From: Candidatus Berkelbacteria bacterium
GTDB taxonomy: Bacteria > Patescibacteriota > UBA1384 > UBA12157 > JAENIV01
Direction of reading: 5' to 3'
Assembly (NCBI GenBank): GCA_016844295.1
Contig: JAENIV010000046.1
Coordinates: 1 to 8,894, forward strand
DNA length: 8,894 bases
Every line of letters begins with the position of its first letter. Within the stretch, counting starts at the first letter, position 1. The notes under the pieces are model-generated. The model did no database searches and was not told the origin of the DNA. It was given only the letters and a program-made list of their open reading frames with translations. Of the stretch, positions 1 through 5,815 are shown piece after piece. Made by a program: the position numbers and the translations under genes.

Positions 1-1476
1 AGTATAGGCGGCGCGATTTAAAGTTAAATAATCTAAACCGACATCGATTAGAAATTTAAGGCGGTTTTTTATTTCAACCAAAATCTTATCAGCAATTAAA
101 TGTTCTTTTTTTGAAAGTTCAATGTTAGTAAAAAATTGATATACGCTTTTAATTGTCATGGCTGTGGTTTGCGCGATATTTTGACCTTGTCCAGAGGAAT
201 TCGAGGGATCATTAATTTTTACTAATAAACTTTCTTTTTTTAACCGTTGTCCTCCACATGATTCGCACGGGGATTGACTCATATATTTTTCAATGTCTCG
301 ACGGACATTTTCCGATTCACTTTCGCGATAGCGGCGTTCAAGCCATGAGATTATGCCTTCAAATTTTAAATGATAAATATGTACGCGGCCGTGGGTAAAA
401 TGACGAACGCGGAGGTATTCCGGGTATCCCTCACCATACAAAATTTTCTCAATAAAACCTTCTGGTAGTTGATTTAACGGCGTGTGCTCACTAAATCCAT
501 AGTGATCGGCGACTGAACGTAAAACCATTCCAAAATAATTATTTGATTTGTAATTTAAGGGCATGATCGCCCCTTGAGTAATGGTTAGAGTTTTATCGGG
601 TAAAACTAAATTAACATCAATTTCCTTTTTGGTTCCCAGACCGTCGCACACAGGACAAGATCCATAGGGTGAATTAAATGAAAAGTCGCGCGGTTCAATT
701 TCCGTAAAACTAATACCATGCTCCGAACAAGTTAATTTTTGATTTAAAATTTCTTCTTTGCCTCCATGGACGATCAAAACCAAACCTTCCGACATTTTTA
801 TTGATTGTTCAATGTCGTCTGTAATCCGGCTGATGTTTTCTGACTTAACTTCGACTTCGTCAATTAAAATATCGATCGAATGTTGTTTATAGCGCTCAAG
901 GGTGATTTTTTTGGTTAAATCAAACATTTTTCCGTTGACACGCGCTTTTGAAAATCCTTGTTTTAAATAATTTTCTAGTAATGTATGGTATTCTCCTTTG
1001 CGACCACGAACTACGGGCGCAAATATCTTGACTTGATTATTTTCACCAACATCTAAAATGCGTTCCACCATCTGTTCAAGCGAAAGTTTTGTAATCGGCT
1101 CTCCACCTATTGAACAGTGGGGAATTCCGATACGCGCGTAGAGAACTCTTAAATAATCATAAATTTCCGTAACCGTTCCGACAGTTGATCGCGGGTTGTG
1201 CGAAGCGGCTTTCTGATCGATCGAAATTGCCGGCGAAAGTCCTTCGATCGATTCGACATTAGGCTTTTCCATCTGGCCCAAAAATTGCCGGGCATAGCTT
1301 GATAAAGATTCTAAATATCGCCGCTGACCCTCGGCGTAAATTGTATCAAACGCCAAAGTCGACTTCCCGGAACCGGAAAGTCCTGTAAAAACGATTAATT
1401 TATTCCGCGGCAGAACTAAATCTATATTTTTGAGATTATGTTCCTTCGCGCCCTTGATGACAATATTTTCATTCAT
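1..1476 (-). CDS. uvrA: UvrA, excinuclease ABC subunit A (N-terminal 492 residues, 3' part outside window)
   Basis: UvrA is the damage-sensing ABC-type ATPase of nucleotide excision repair; it dimerises, scans DNA and loads UvrB. The frame is open from ATG 1476 to the window edge. Visible: first-domain Walker A GLSGSGKST (residues 32-40); the UvrA segment YAEGQRRYLESLSSYARQFL (47-66); a zinc site C250-x2-H253...C274-x2-C277 ending in SCPVCDGLG; a second C404-x2-C407 followed by GGQRL; and LDYLTLNRAAYT at the edge, just before where the family has the LSGGE signature. Roughly half of the usual ~940 residues is present. No clear Shine-Dalgarno lies before the ATG; a TAAAAT six bases upstream could be a -10 box for a leaderless message, but no good -35 fits. 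It follows uvrB on the same strand, separated by an opposite-strand cassette. The second zinc ligand is His rather than Cys, which I take as family variation. Identification is certain. Confidence 0.97.
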   Translation of the reverse strand, partial: MNENIVIKGAKEHNLKNIDLVLPRNKLIVFTGLSGSGKSTLAFDTIYAEGQRRYLESLSSYARQFLGQMEKPNVESIEGLSPAISIDQKAASHNPRSTVGTVTEIYDYLRVLYARIGIPHCSIGGEPITKLSLEQMVERILDVGENNQVKIFAPVVRGRKGEYHTLLENYLKQGFSKARVNGKMFDLTKKITLERYKQHSIDILIDEVEVKSENISRITDDIEQSIKMSEGLVLIVHGGKEEILNQKLTCSEHGISFTEIEPRDFSFNSPYGSCPVCDGLGTKKEIDVNLVLPDKTLTITQGAIMPLNYKSNNYFGMVLRSVADHYGFSEHTPLNQLPEGFIEKILYGEGYPEYLRVRHFTHGRVHIYHLKFEGIISWLERRYRESESENVRRDIEKYMSQSPCESCGGQRLKKESLLVKINDPSNSSGQGQNIAQTTAMTIKSVYQFFTNIELSKKEHLIADKILVEIKNRLKFLIDVGLDYLTLNRAAYT

Positions 1477-1492
1477 ATAATTATTTTACTTG

Positions 1493-1557
1493 CCCCGCAT
1501 AAAACGCACGGCGCGACAGAATGTAATTCTGTAAGCCAGTAAGCTTTTGTGCTGGGG
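1493..1557. repeat. 65-nt imperfect inverted repeat (extended hairpin) upstream of uvrA
   Basis: On the plus strand CCCC-GCA-T-AAAA (1493-1504) and GC (1506-1507) pair with GC (1543-1544), TTTT-G-TGC (1545-1552) and GGGG (1554-1557), with single-base bulges at C1505 and T1553 and one T.G wobble. Inside, GGC (1510-1512) pairs with GCC (1535-1537), and ACAGAAT (1516-1522) pairs perfectly with ATTCTGT (1526-1532) around a GTA loop. That is about 24 pairs in 65 nt. The wobble becomes a C.A mismatch in minus-strand RNA, so the fold is slightly better on the plus strand. There is no T-run on either side, so it is not a simple terminator. It lies 17 to 81 bases upstream of the uvrA start, so it could be a uvrA leader element, a small RNA or an end of the neighbouring insert. 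Confidence 0.6.
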
Positions 1558-1580
1558 TCATCTTCTGCCATATATTTTTC

Positions 1581-1660
1581 TTTGGATAACCAAAAGTTTC
1601 CGCATTTGGCGGACTTTGCTATACGAAGATTTTTGGTGCGGCTACATCGTAGCACAAAAA
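1581..1660. repeat. cluster of three further short inverted repeats
   Basis: Three hairpins follow one another: TTTGG-ATAA-CCAAA (1581-1594); AAAGT-TT-CCGC-ATTTG-GCGG-ACTTT (1593-1617); and TTTTT...GCTAC-ATC-GTAGC-AC-AAAAA (1630-1660, with small bulges). With the 65-nt hairpin beside it, this makes four inverted repeats in about 170 bases with no convincing gene. The T-tract lies before and the A-tract after the last stem on both strands, the reverse of a terminator. Function unknown; a structured RNA or remnants of mobile-element ends are both possible. Confidence 0.45.
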
Positions 1661-1687
1661 TTCATTGAGTTCCAGACCGAAGATGGA

Positions 1688-1716
1688 TTGACAATTGAAC
1701 AAACCGAGAGTATAAT
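1688..1716 (+). promoter_or_regulatory. perfect-consensus sigma70 promoter of the plus-strand cassette gene
   Basis: TTGACA at 1688-1693 and TATAAT at 1711-1716 are separated by exactly 17 bases, matching the vegetative sigma factor consensus at all twelve positions with optimal spacing. Transcription would start near A1723, giving a leader of about 25 bases before the ATG at 1748. No operator-like repeat overlaps it, so I infer strong constitutive expression. Confidence 0.9.
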
Positions 1717-1747
1717 TTGTTTAGATCTCGCTTCGAAGGAGAAGACC

Positions 1748-2272
1748 ATGCATAAGTTGTGGAAGGCGCACCCATGGGCAGTGAGCATGGATGCTGTACT
1801 CATCCTCGTCTGCTGGGTAACTATCGGCTACATCTACCACGCCCAAAACTCCTGGGCAAATCGTCTCGAGGTAACCGGAGCGTCGACAATAGTCACCCGG
1901 ACTTACATCGGCCGGAACATGTCGACCGCAGCGACCGCCATTACCGGCTCAACCGTCCACCAGGATTACTCGACTTTCATCAGACACTCCCGAAACGCAT
2001 TTGAAACCTACCTGGTCAAAGAAGGAAGTCAGGAGGCTATCTCATACGACACCATCTATGCCCTGCTCCCCAATGGACATACCTACTCGACTTCTCTGAC
2101 TTTGCCTCGGCCGGACGGCTACACGGAACAAAGCCGCGAGATCACCAGCGACAGCATCGTCATTCACTGGCGGCTTGATCCATTCCACTTCCCTGGCTGG
2201 GAGGCAACGATACTCGGCGCCCTCTTCGCCGGGACGCTCATTGGCCTTACCGTAGGAGCGGTAAAGGCATAG
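1748..2272 (+). CDS. hypothetical two-helix membrane protein (174 aa), GC-rich cassette gene
   Basis: I do not recognise this protein. The start is set by AAGGAG at 1736-1741, six bases before ATG 1748, and by the promoter just upstream; the frame is open back to 1547, but that extension would begin upstream of the promoter. Visible: a hydrophobic helix at about residues 11-30; a polar Thr/Ser-rich region of some 120 residues with no Cys; then RLDPFHFPGW; and a Gly-rich helix at about 152-172 (ILGALFAGTLIGLTVGAV), ending KA. This hairpin topology with prolines before the second helix loosely recalls Wzz-type polysaccharide chain-length regulators, though the protein is shorter and no diagnostic motif is certain. 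It faces against all other genes here and is much richer in GC (35 of 60 bases at 1921-1980, against 14 of 60 at 3841-3900 in uvrB), suggesting acquisition. That it is a real gene is well supported; the function is not. Confidence 0.85.
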   Translation: MHKLWKAHPWAVSMDAVLILVCWVTIGYIYHAQNSWANRLEVTGASTIVTRTYIGRNMSTAATAITGSTVHQDYSTFIRHSRNAFETYLVKEGSQEAISYDTIYALLPNGHTYSTSLTLPRPDGYTEQSREITSDSIVIHWRLDPFHFPGWEATILGALFAGTLIGLTVGAVKA

Positions 2273-2291
2273 AAACCACCCCAACCCCAGC

Positions 2292-2330
2292 GAGGGGCGG
2301 CCCACCGGGCCGCCCCTCAAACTTTATTTA
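2292..2330 (+). terminator. strong intrinsic terminator of the cassette gene
   Basis: GAGGGGCGGCCC (2292-2303) pairs perfectly with GGGCCGCCCCTC (2307-2318) around an ACC loop: 12 bp, nearly all G-C. It is followed by the T-rich AAACTTTATTT and starts 20 bases after the stop codon. On the minus strand no T-run follows, so it serves the plus-strand gene. Part of its strength must come from the very stable stem, because the T-tract is interrupted. Confidence 0.85.
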
Positions 2331-2368
2331 GAACATCTTCACCTTGTATGTTTTTATCTAACCATTTT

Positions 2369-2391
2369 TGTAACACCTTAGAGGTGTTACA
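2369..2391. repeat. perfect 9-bp palindromic hairpin between cassette and uvrB
   Basis: TGTAACACC (2369-2377) and GGTGTTACA (2383-2391) are perfect inverted repeats around TTAGA, with five T before (2364-2368) and four T after (2392-2395) on the plus strand. It could be a second, weaker terminator for plus-strand transcription. Alternatively it is a REP-like palindrome of the kind recognised by Y1-type (RAYT) transposases; no such gene lies in the window. On the minus strand, downstream of uvrB, the stem is followed by A, not T, so it is a poor uvrB terminator. Confidence 0.5.
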
Positions 2392-2402
2392 TTTTGGTCA
2401 AA

Positions 2403-4361
2403 CTATTTTATCCTTAATTTCTTTAATTGAATTATCTCATCCCTCAATATCGCTGCCTCTTCAAACTGGAGATTCTTAGCGGCCTTTTTCATTTCTTCGG
2501 TTTTGATTTTAATTATTTGAGGCAAGTCCTCAAGATTTTCAATATTTATGTATTCTGGTGTTACTTCGGGTTTTAATTCATGATCTATAATTGTTCGGAT
2601 GGCCTTTTCAATTGTTTTCGGGGTGATATGATGTTTCGTATTAAATTTAATTTGTCTTTCGCGACGACGATTAGTCTCGTCTAAAGCGCGTTTCATTGAG
2701 CCGGTGATGTTGTCGGCGTACAAAATTACTTTACCGTGAACATTTCGCGCCGCCCGACCGATGGTTTGGATTAATGATGTTTCGGACCGTAAAAATCCTT
2801 CTTTGTCAGCATCTAAAATTGCCACCAGTGAGACTTCCGGTAAGTCTAAGCCTTCGCGAAGTAAGTTTACCCCAACCAACACATCAAACTTGCCCCTGCG
2901 CAAATTATCTAGAAGACTCACCCTGTCCAGAGTTTGTATTTCGCTGTGTAAATATTCGGCTCGAACATTATTTTCTTTAAAATGCTCGCTCAAATCTTCA
3001 GCCATCCGTTTTGTCAAAGTTGTTACTAAAATTCTTTCTTTTTTAGAAGTTCTATCGCGTATTTCTCTTGTTAAATCGTCAACCTGGCCAACGATTGGTC
3101 TAACTTCTACGTCAGGATCAACCAACCCGGTCGGTCGAATTATTTGCTCTACGGTTTGATCTGAATTTTTTCTTTCAAAAATTGCCGGTGTTGCCGATGT
3201 ATAAATTACCTGATTTATTTTTTGCCAAAATTCATTAAATTTTAAGGGCCGGTTATCTCGCGCTGAGGGAAGTCTAAATCCATGTTCAATTAAATTATTC
3301 TTTCGCGATTTGTCTCCCTCATACATACCTTGTATTTGGGGTACGGTTACATGAGATTCATCGATAACTAACAAAAAATCTTTTGGGAAGAAGTCAATCA
3401 ATGTATATGGTGCCTCACCTGGATTTCTGCCAGTCAAATATCTGGAATAGTTTTCGACTCCCGAACAATAACCTACTTCTTTTAATAATTCCAAATCATA
3501 TCTGGTTCTGCGGCGTAATCTTTCTTCCTCAATAATTTTACCTTGCTTTTCAAATTCATTTAATCTTTCTTCCAACTCTTTTTGGATTCCCTCGATAGCT
3601 TTGTACATTGTAATTTCGTTAACAACAAAGTGTTTCGCCGGATAAATTGTGACACTATCCTTTTCACCTAATTCTTTGTACGTTGTATTTTCAAAATATT
3701 TTATCTCCGCAACTGTATTATTTGTAAATTCTATTCGTATAACAATCTCTCTATCCGCGGGCATAATTTCTAGTGTCTGACCATGAATTCGGAAAGTTCC
3801 TCTTAGTAAAATATCTGAACGTTTAAAATATAATTTTACCAATTTTTCTAAAAGATCGTCACGATTAACTTCCTGATTTTTATATAGATAAATATAAGTC
3901 TCGCGATATAGATCCGGCGAACCTAGCCCATAAATACAAGATACGGACGCTACAATAATTACATCTTTTCTTTGTAATAAAGCCTGGGTGGCGGCGTGGC
4001 GTAAACGATCAATTTCTTCATTTATCTCGACTTCCTTTCCAATATAAACATCGGTAGTTGGTAAATACGCCTCGGGCTGATAATAATCGTAATAAGACAC
4101 GAAATATTCAACTGCATTATTCGGGAAAAAAGTCCTAAATTCGGCCGCTAACTGGGCTGCCAAGGTTTTATTGTGAGCAATCACCAACGTTGGCTTTTGC
4201 AACTTTTGGATAACATTGGCAATCGTAAAAGTTTTTCCCGAACCGGTCACACCCAAAAGAGTCTGGTGTTTCATTTTTTTTTCGAGACCAGAGACAAGCT
4301 TCGATATCGCCGCTGGCTGATCGCCCGCGGGCTTAAGTTCAGAAGCAATTTCAAATTTCAT
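2403..4361 (-). CDS. uvrB: UvrB, excinuclease ABC subunit B (652 aa, complete)
   Basis: UvrB receives damaged DNA from UvrA, verifies the lesion by ATP-dependent strand opening and recruits UvrC. Visible in order: Walker A GVTGSGKT (residues 37-44); the damage-probing beta-hairpin with SYYDYYQPEAYLPTTDVYIG (89-108); helicase motif II DESH (334-337); motif III-like YTSATP; the helicase C part with TLTKRMAEDLSEH, REGLDLPEVSL and QTIGRAARN (motif VI); the RRRERQ segment; and a C-terminal UVR motif (about 622-650, FEEAAILRDEI) that contacts UvrC. The length is normal for the family. No Shine-Dalgarno precedes the ATG; TGGTAAAAT ends ten bases before it, so the mRNA may be leaderless. It is the natural operon partner of uvrA downstream, from which the cassette now separates it. 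Identification is certain. Confidence 0.98.
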   Translation of the reverse strand: MKFEIASELKPAGDQPAAISKLVSGLEKKMKHQTLLGVTGSGKTFTIANVIQKLQKPTLVIAHNKTLAAQLAAEFRTFFPNNAVEYFVSYYDYYQPEAYLPTTDVYIGKEVEINEEIDRLRHAATQALLQRKDVIIVASVSCIYGLGSPDLYRETYIYLYKNQEVNRDDLLEKLVKLYFKRSDILLRGTFRIHGQTLEIMPADREIVIRIEFTNNTVAEIKYFENTTYKELGEKDSVTIYPAKHFVVNEITMYKAIEGIQKELEERLNEFEKQGKIIEEERLRRRTRYDLELLKEVGYCSGVENYSRYLTGRNPGEAPYTLIDFFPKDFLLVIDESHVTVPQIQGMYEGDKSRKNNLIEHGFRLPSARDNRPLKFNEFWQKINQVIYTSATPAIFERKNSDQTVEQIIRPTGLVDPDVEVRPIVGQVDDLTREIRDRTSKKERILVTTLTKRMAEDLSEHFKENNVRAEYLHSEIQTLDRVSLLDNLRRGKFDVLVGVNLLREGLDLPEVSLVAILDADKEGFLRSETSLIQTIGRAARNVHGKVILYADNITGSMKRALDETNRRRERQIKFNTKHHITPKTIEKAIRTIIDHELKPEVTPEYINIENLEDLPQIIKIKTEEMKKAAKNLQFEEAAILRDEIIQLKKLRIK

Positions 4362-4370
4362 ACTGCGGCT

Positions 4371-4379
4371 ATTTTACCA
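4371..4379 (-). promoter_or_regulatory. possible extended -10 promoter of uvrB
   Basis: Read on the minus strand, TGGTAAAAT fits an extended -10 (TGn followed by TAAAAT). It ends nine bases before the uvrB ATG, so transcription would start at or a few bases before the start codon, agreeing with the missing Shine-Dalgarno. No good -35 hexamer lies 16-18 bases upstream, where the T-tract of the preceding terminator sits. Confidence 0.35.
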
Positions 4380-4387
4380 TAAATTTT

Positions 4388-4434
4388 ACAAAAACAAAAT
4401 CCCCTAACGCACAATGTACGATTCGGGGATTTTG
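4388..4434 (-). terminator. intrinsic terminator of the acidic 78-aa gene
   Basis: On the minus strand CAAAATCCCC (4434-4425) pairs perfectly with GGGGATTTTG (4404-4395), enclosing a 20-base loop that has some further pairing, and TTTTTG follows at once. The stem begins 15 bases after the stop codon of the 78-aa gene. It separates that gene from uvrB, implying that uvrB has its own promoter. Confidence 0.8.
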
Positions 4435-4449
4435 TATTTAAATACTATT

Positions 4450-4686
4450 TTACTCTTCGGCTACGTCGCCGGCATCATCACCAGCCTCGTCGCCAGCACC
4501 GGCAGCATCTTCACCTGCAACTTCTTCACCTTCTGCAGGAGCAACTACTGTGTCTCCGGCAGGAGCCTCGCCAGGGACAGGTGGCACTACGCCGCCTTCA
4601 GTTGGAGCAGCTGTTTCTTCACCCTTATCTGCCGTATCAGTGTCGGCATTGTCGCCCGCCATTGGGTCTTGAACATCATCTGACAT
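4450..4686 (-). CDS. small highly acidic, low-complexity protein (78 aa)
   Basis: I do not recognise a family. The protein has 13 Asp, 11 Glu and a single Lys, no Arg, His, Cys or aromatic residue, and is otherwise mostly Ala, Gly, Pro, Val and Thr. It should be intrinsically disordered, soluble and strongly negative (about -23). There is no signal peptide. The start is supported by AGGAGG at 4691-4696, four bases before the ATG, and the gene ends at a clear intrinsic terminator, so it is a complete unit following proS. Composition differs from the neighbours (33 of 60 bases G or C at 4501-4560), driven by Ala/Gly/Asp codons. The strong ribosome binding site and terminator suggest good expression. 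Roles such as binding basic proteins or a charged tail are speculation. The signals make a real gene likely. Confidence 0.8.
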   Translation of the reverse strand: MSDDVQDPMAGDNADTDTADKGEETAAPTEGGVVPPVPGEAPAGDTVVAPAEGEEVAGEDAAGAGDEAGDDAGDVAEE

Positions 4687-4701
4687 TTGACCTCCTCTTC
4701 G

Positions 4702-4752
4702 TCTCGACCTTTCTATCGCATCTATTCATTACGCCCTAAGAAATCGTCGAGA
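4702..4752 (-). promoter_or_regulatory. inverted repeat in the leader of the acidic 78-aa gene
   Basis: TCTCGAC (4702-4708) and TTTCT (4710-4714) are complementary to GTCGAGA (4746-4752) and AGAAA (4739-4743). This gives about 12 pairs with a small asymmetric internal loop and a 24-base apical loop. The stem ends just upstream of the AGGAGG ribosome binding site (4691-4696) of the 78-aa gene and 28 bases after the proS stop. No T-run follows, so it is not a proS terminator; a leader structure or RNA-processing site is possible. Confidence 0.4.
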
Positions 4753-4771
4753 ATTACTTTTGTTTGTATCT

Positions 4772-5815
4772 CTATTGTCCTAAATTCTTCACAATGTTGT
4801 CAATGTTGTCAAGATGTGACTCTTTTTCGGTCCTTTTCTTGATTTCTATTTGGTCACCGGTTTTCTCGCTAATAACTAAACGGTATGGAATGCCAAGCAA
4901 ATCGGCGTCAGAGAATTTCACCCCAGCCGGCACGTCTCGATCATCATAAAGCACTTCAATGCCTTTCTTCGTCAGTTCGTTGTAAACTGCTTCTCCTTTA
5001 TCTCCGGCCAAATCAATTAAAACTACTTGATATGGCGCAATTGATTCCGGCCAAATCATCCCGTAATCATCGTGGCCAACCTCAACAATTGCCGCCAAAA
5101 CCCTAGTTATACCAATGCCGTAGCTACCCATCACAATATCTTTTTGTTGACCTTTTTCATCGGTATAAAACGCGCCCATCGACTTGGAATACTTTGTCCC
5201 AAGCTTGAAAATATTACCAACTTCGATACCGTTAGCTTTAATGACTTGGCCATCGCACTTGGGACATTTATCCCCTTCTTTAACCTTAGAAATTTCTTGA
5301 TTTTGGGCAAAATCACACTTATCGCAATAAAAAATTGTGTCTTCGCCAGAAGCCGCTAAAACCTGAAATTCATGCGAGTATTCCTTGCCGAACGGACCGC
5401 CGGAGGCTTCAACTAACTTTACTTCCAAGCCAAGTCGTTCAAAAACTTTAAAATAGGCTTTTTGGACTTCTTCGTAAAATTTATTTAATTCAGTCTCGTC
5501 AGTATTAAAACTATATAAATCTTTCATCAAAAACTCGCGGCCGCGCAGTAGTCCAGACTTCGCCCGCGGTTCATTGCGGAATTTTGTTTGAATTTGATAA
5601 AGATACTGCGGTAGATCTTTATAAGAATGAATTTTTTGACGAACGATGCTTGTTAGCTGCTCTTCGTGAGTTGGACTGAGAGCTAATTCTTTGTCGCGCG
5701 CGTCACGAAAAGCATAAAAAATTTCCTTCATTTCTGCCCAGCGGCCAGTTTCTTCCCAAAGCTCACGAGGCGAAAGAACATTCAACAGAATTTCTTGGCC
5801 GTTGATAGCATTCAT
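4772..5815 (-). CDS. proS: prolyl-tRNA synthetase, main reading frame (347 aa, N-terminus in another frame)
   Basis: ProRS, a cytosolic class II synthetase, charges tRNA-Pro with proline. In this frame, from the internal ATG 5815: the EILLNVLSPRELWEETGRW segment; THEE (49-52); motif 2 with FRNEPRAKSGLLRGREFLMKD (79-99); SHEFQVLAASGEDT (147-160); a zinc-ribbon-like pair CDKC (164-167) and CPKC (184-187); GIEVGNIFKLGTKYS; motif 3 GSYGIGITRVLAA (230-242); and an anticodon-binding domain from about 260. The ~180-residue editing insertion of E. coli-type enzymes is absent, as in short bacterial ProRS. ATG 5815 is not the native start: the frame is open upstream and continues the conserved IIREEM sequence, and the true N-terminus lies in another frame (5812-5937). 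Without it the catalytic domain is incomplete. The gene lies in the rseP-proS operon. Family assignment is certain; integrity is doubtful. Confidence 0.93.
   Translation of the reverse strand: MNAINGQEILLNVLSPRELWEETGRWAEMKEIFYAFRDARDKELALSPTHEEQLTSIVRQKIHSYKDLPQYLYQIQTKFRNEPRAKSGLLRGREFLMKDLYSFNTDETELNKFYEEVQKAYFKVFERLGLEVKLVEASGGPFGKEYSHEFQVLAASGEDTIFYCDKCDFAQNQEISKVKEGDKCPKCDGQVIKANGIEVGNIFKLGTKYSKSMGAFYTDEKGQQKDIVMGSYGIGITRVLAAIVEVGHDDYGMIWPESIAPYQVVLIDLAGDKGEAVYNELTKKGIEVLYDDRDVPAGVKFSDADLLGIPYRLVISEKTGDQIEIKKRTEKESHLDNIDNIVKNLGQ

Noticed and set aside
1516..1532. tRNA-Tyr-like anticodon arm (5-bp stem, seven-base loop with GTA after T)
   Set aside because: The flanking sequence gives no acceptor stem, D-arm or TTC-containing T-arm on either strand, so the likeness is chance within a larger hairpin.
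1473..1655. A 60-residue minus-strand reading frame whose stop overlaps the uvrA ATG in ATGA
   Set aside because: The overlap is of the kind used by true gene pairs here, but there is no Shine-Dalgarno, the frame runs through four inverted repeats that explain the sequence better, and the protein resembles nothing I know. Left unannotated, with some doubt.
1547..1747. N-terminal extension of the cassette gene to an upstream ATG
   Set aside because: It would start before the perfect promoter (1688-1716) and read through the hairpin cluster, and it lacks a ribosome binding site; ATG 1748 has AAGGAG at ideal spacing.
2042..2320. Open minus-strand frame of 92 codons opposite the cassette gene
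   Set aside because: It is a shadow of the GC-rich plus-strand gene, starts inside the terminator stem and has no ribosome binding site.
2761..3159. Open plus-strand frame of 132 codons inside uvrB
   Set aside because: It is antisense to the conserved UvrB helicase domain with no start signals; only a shadow frame.
4388..4434. The hairpin before uvrB as a regulatory operator (SOS box) of uvrB
   Set aside because: The stem with following T-run is a standard intrinsic terminator of the upstream gene and resembles neither the E. coli nor the Bacillus LexA box.
5131..5359. Overlapping open frames within proS on both strands
   Set aside because: They coincide with conserved ProRS sequence in the true frame and have no signals of their own.
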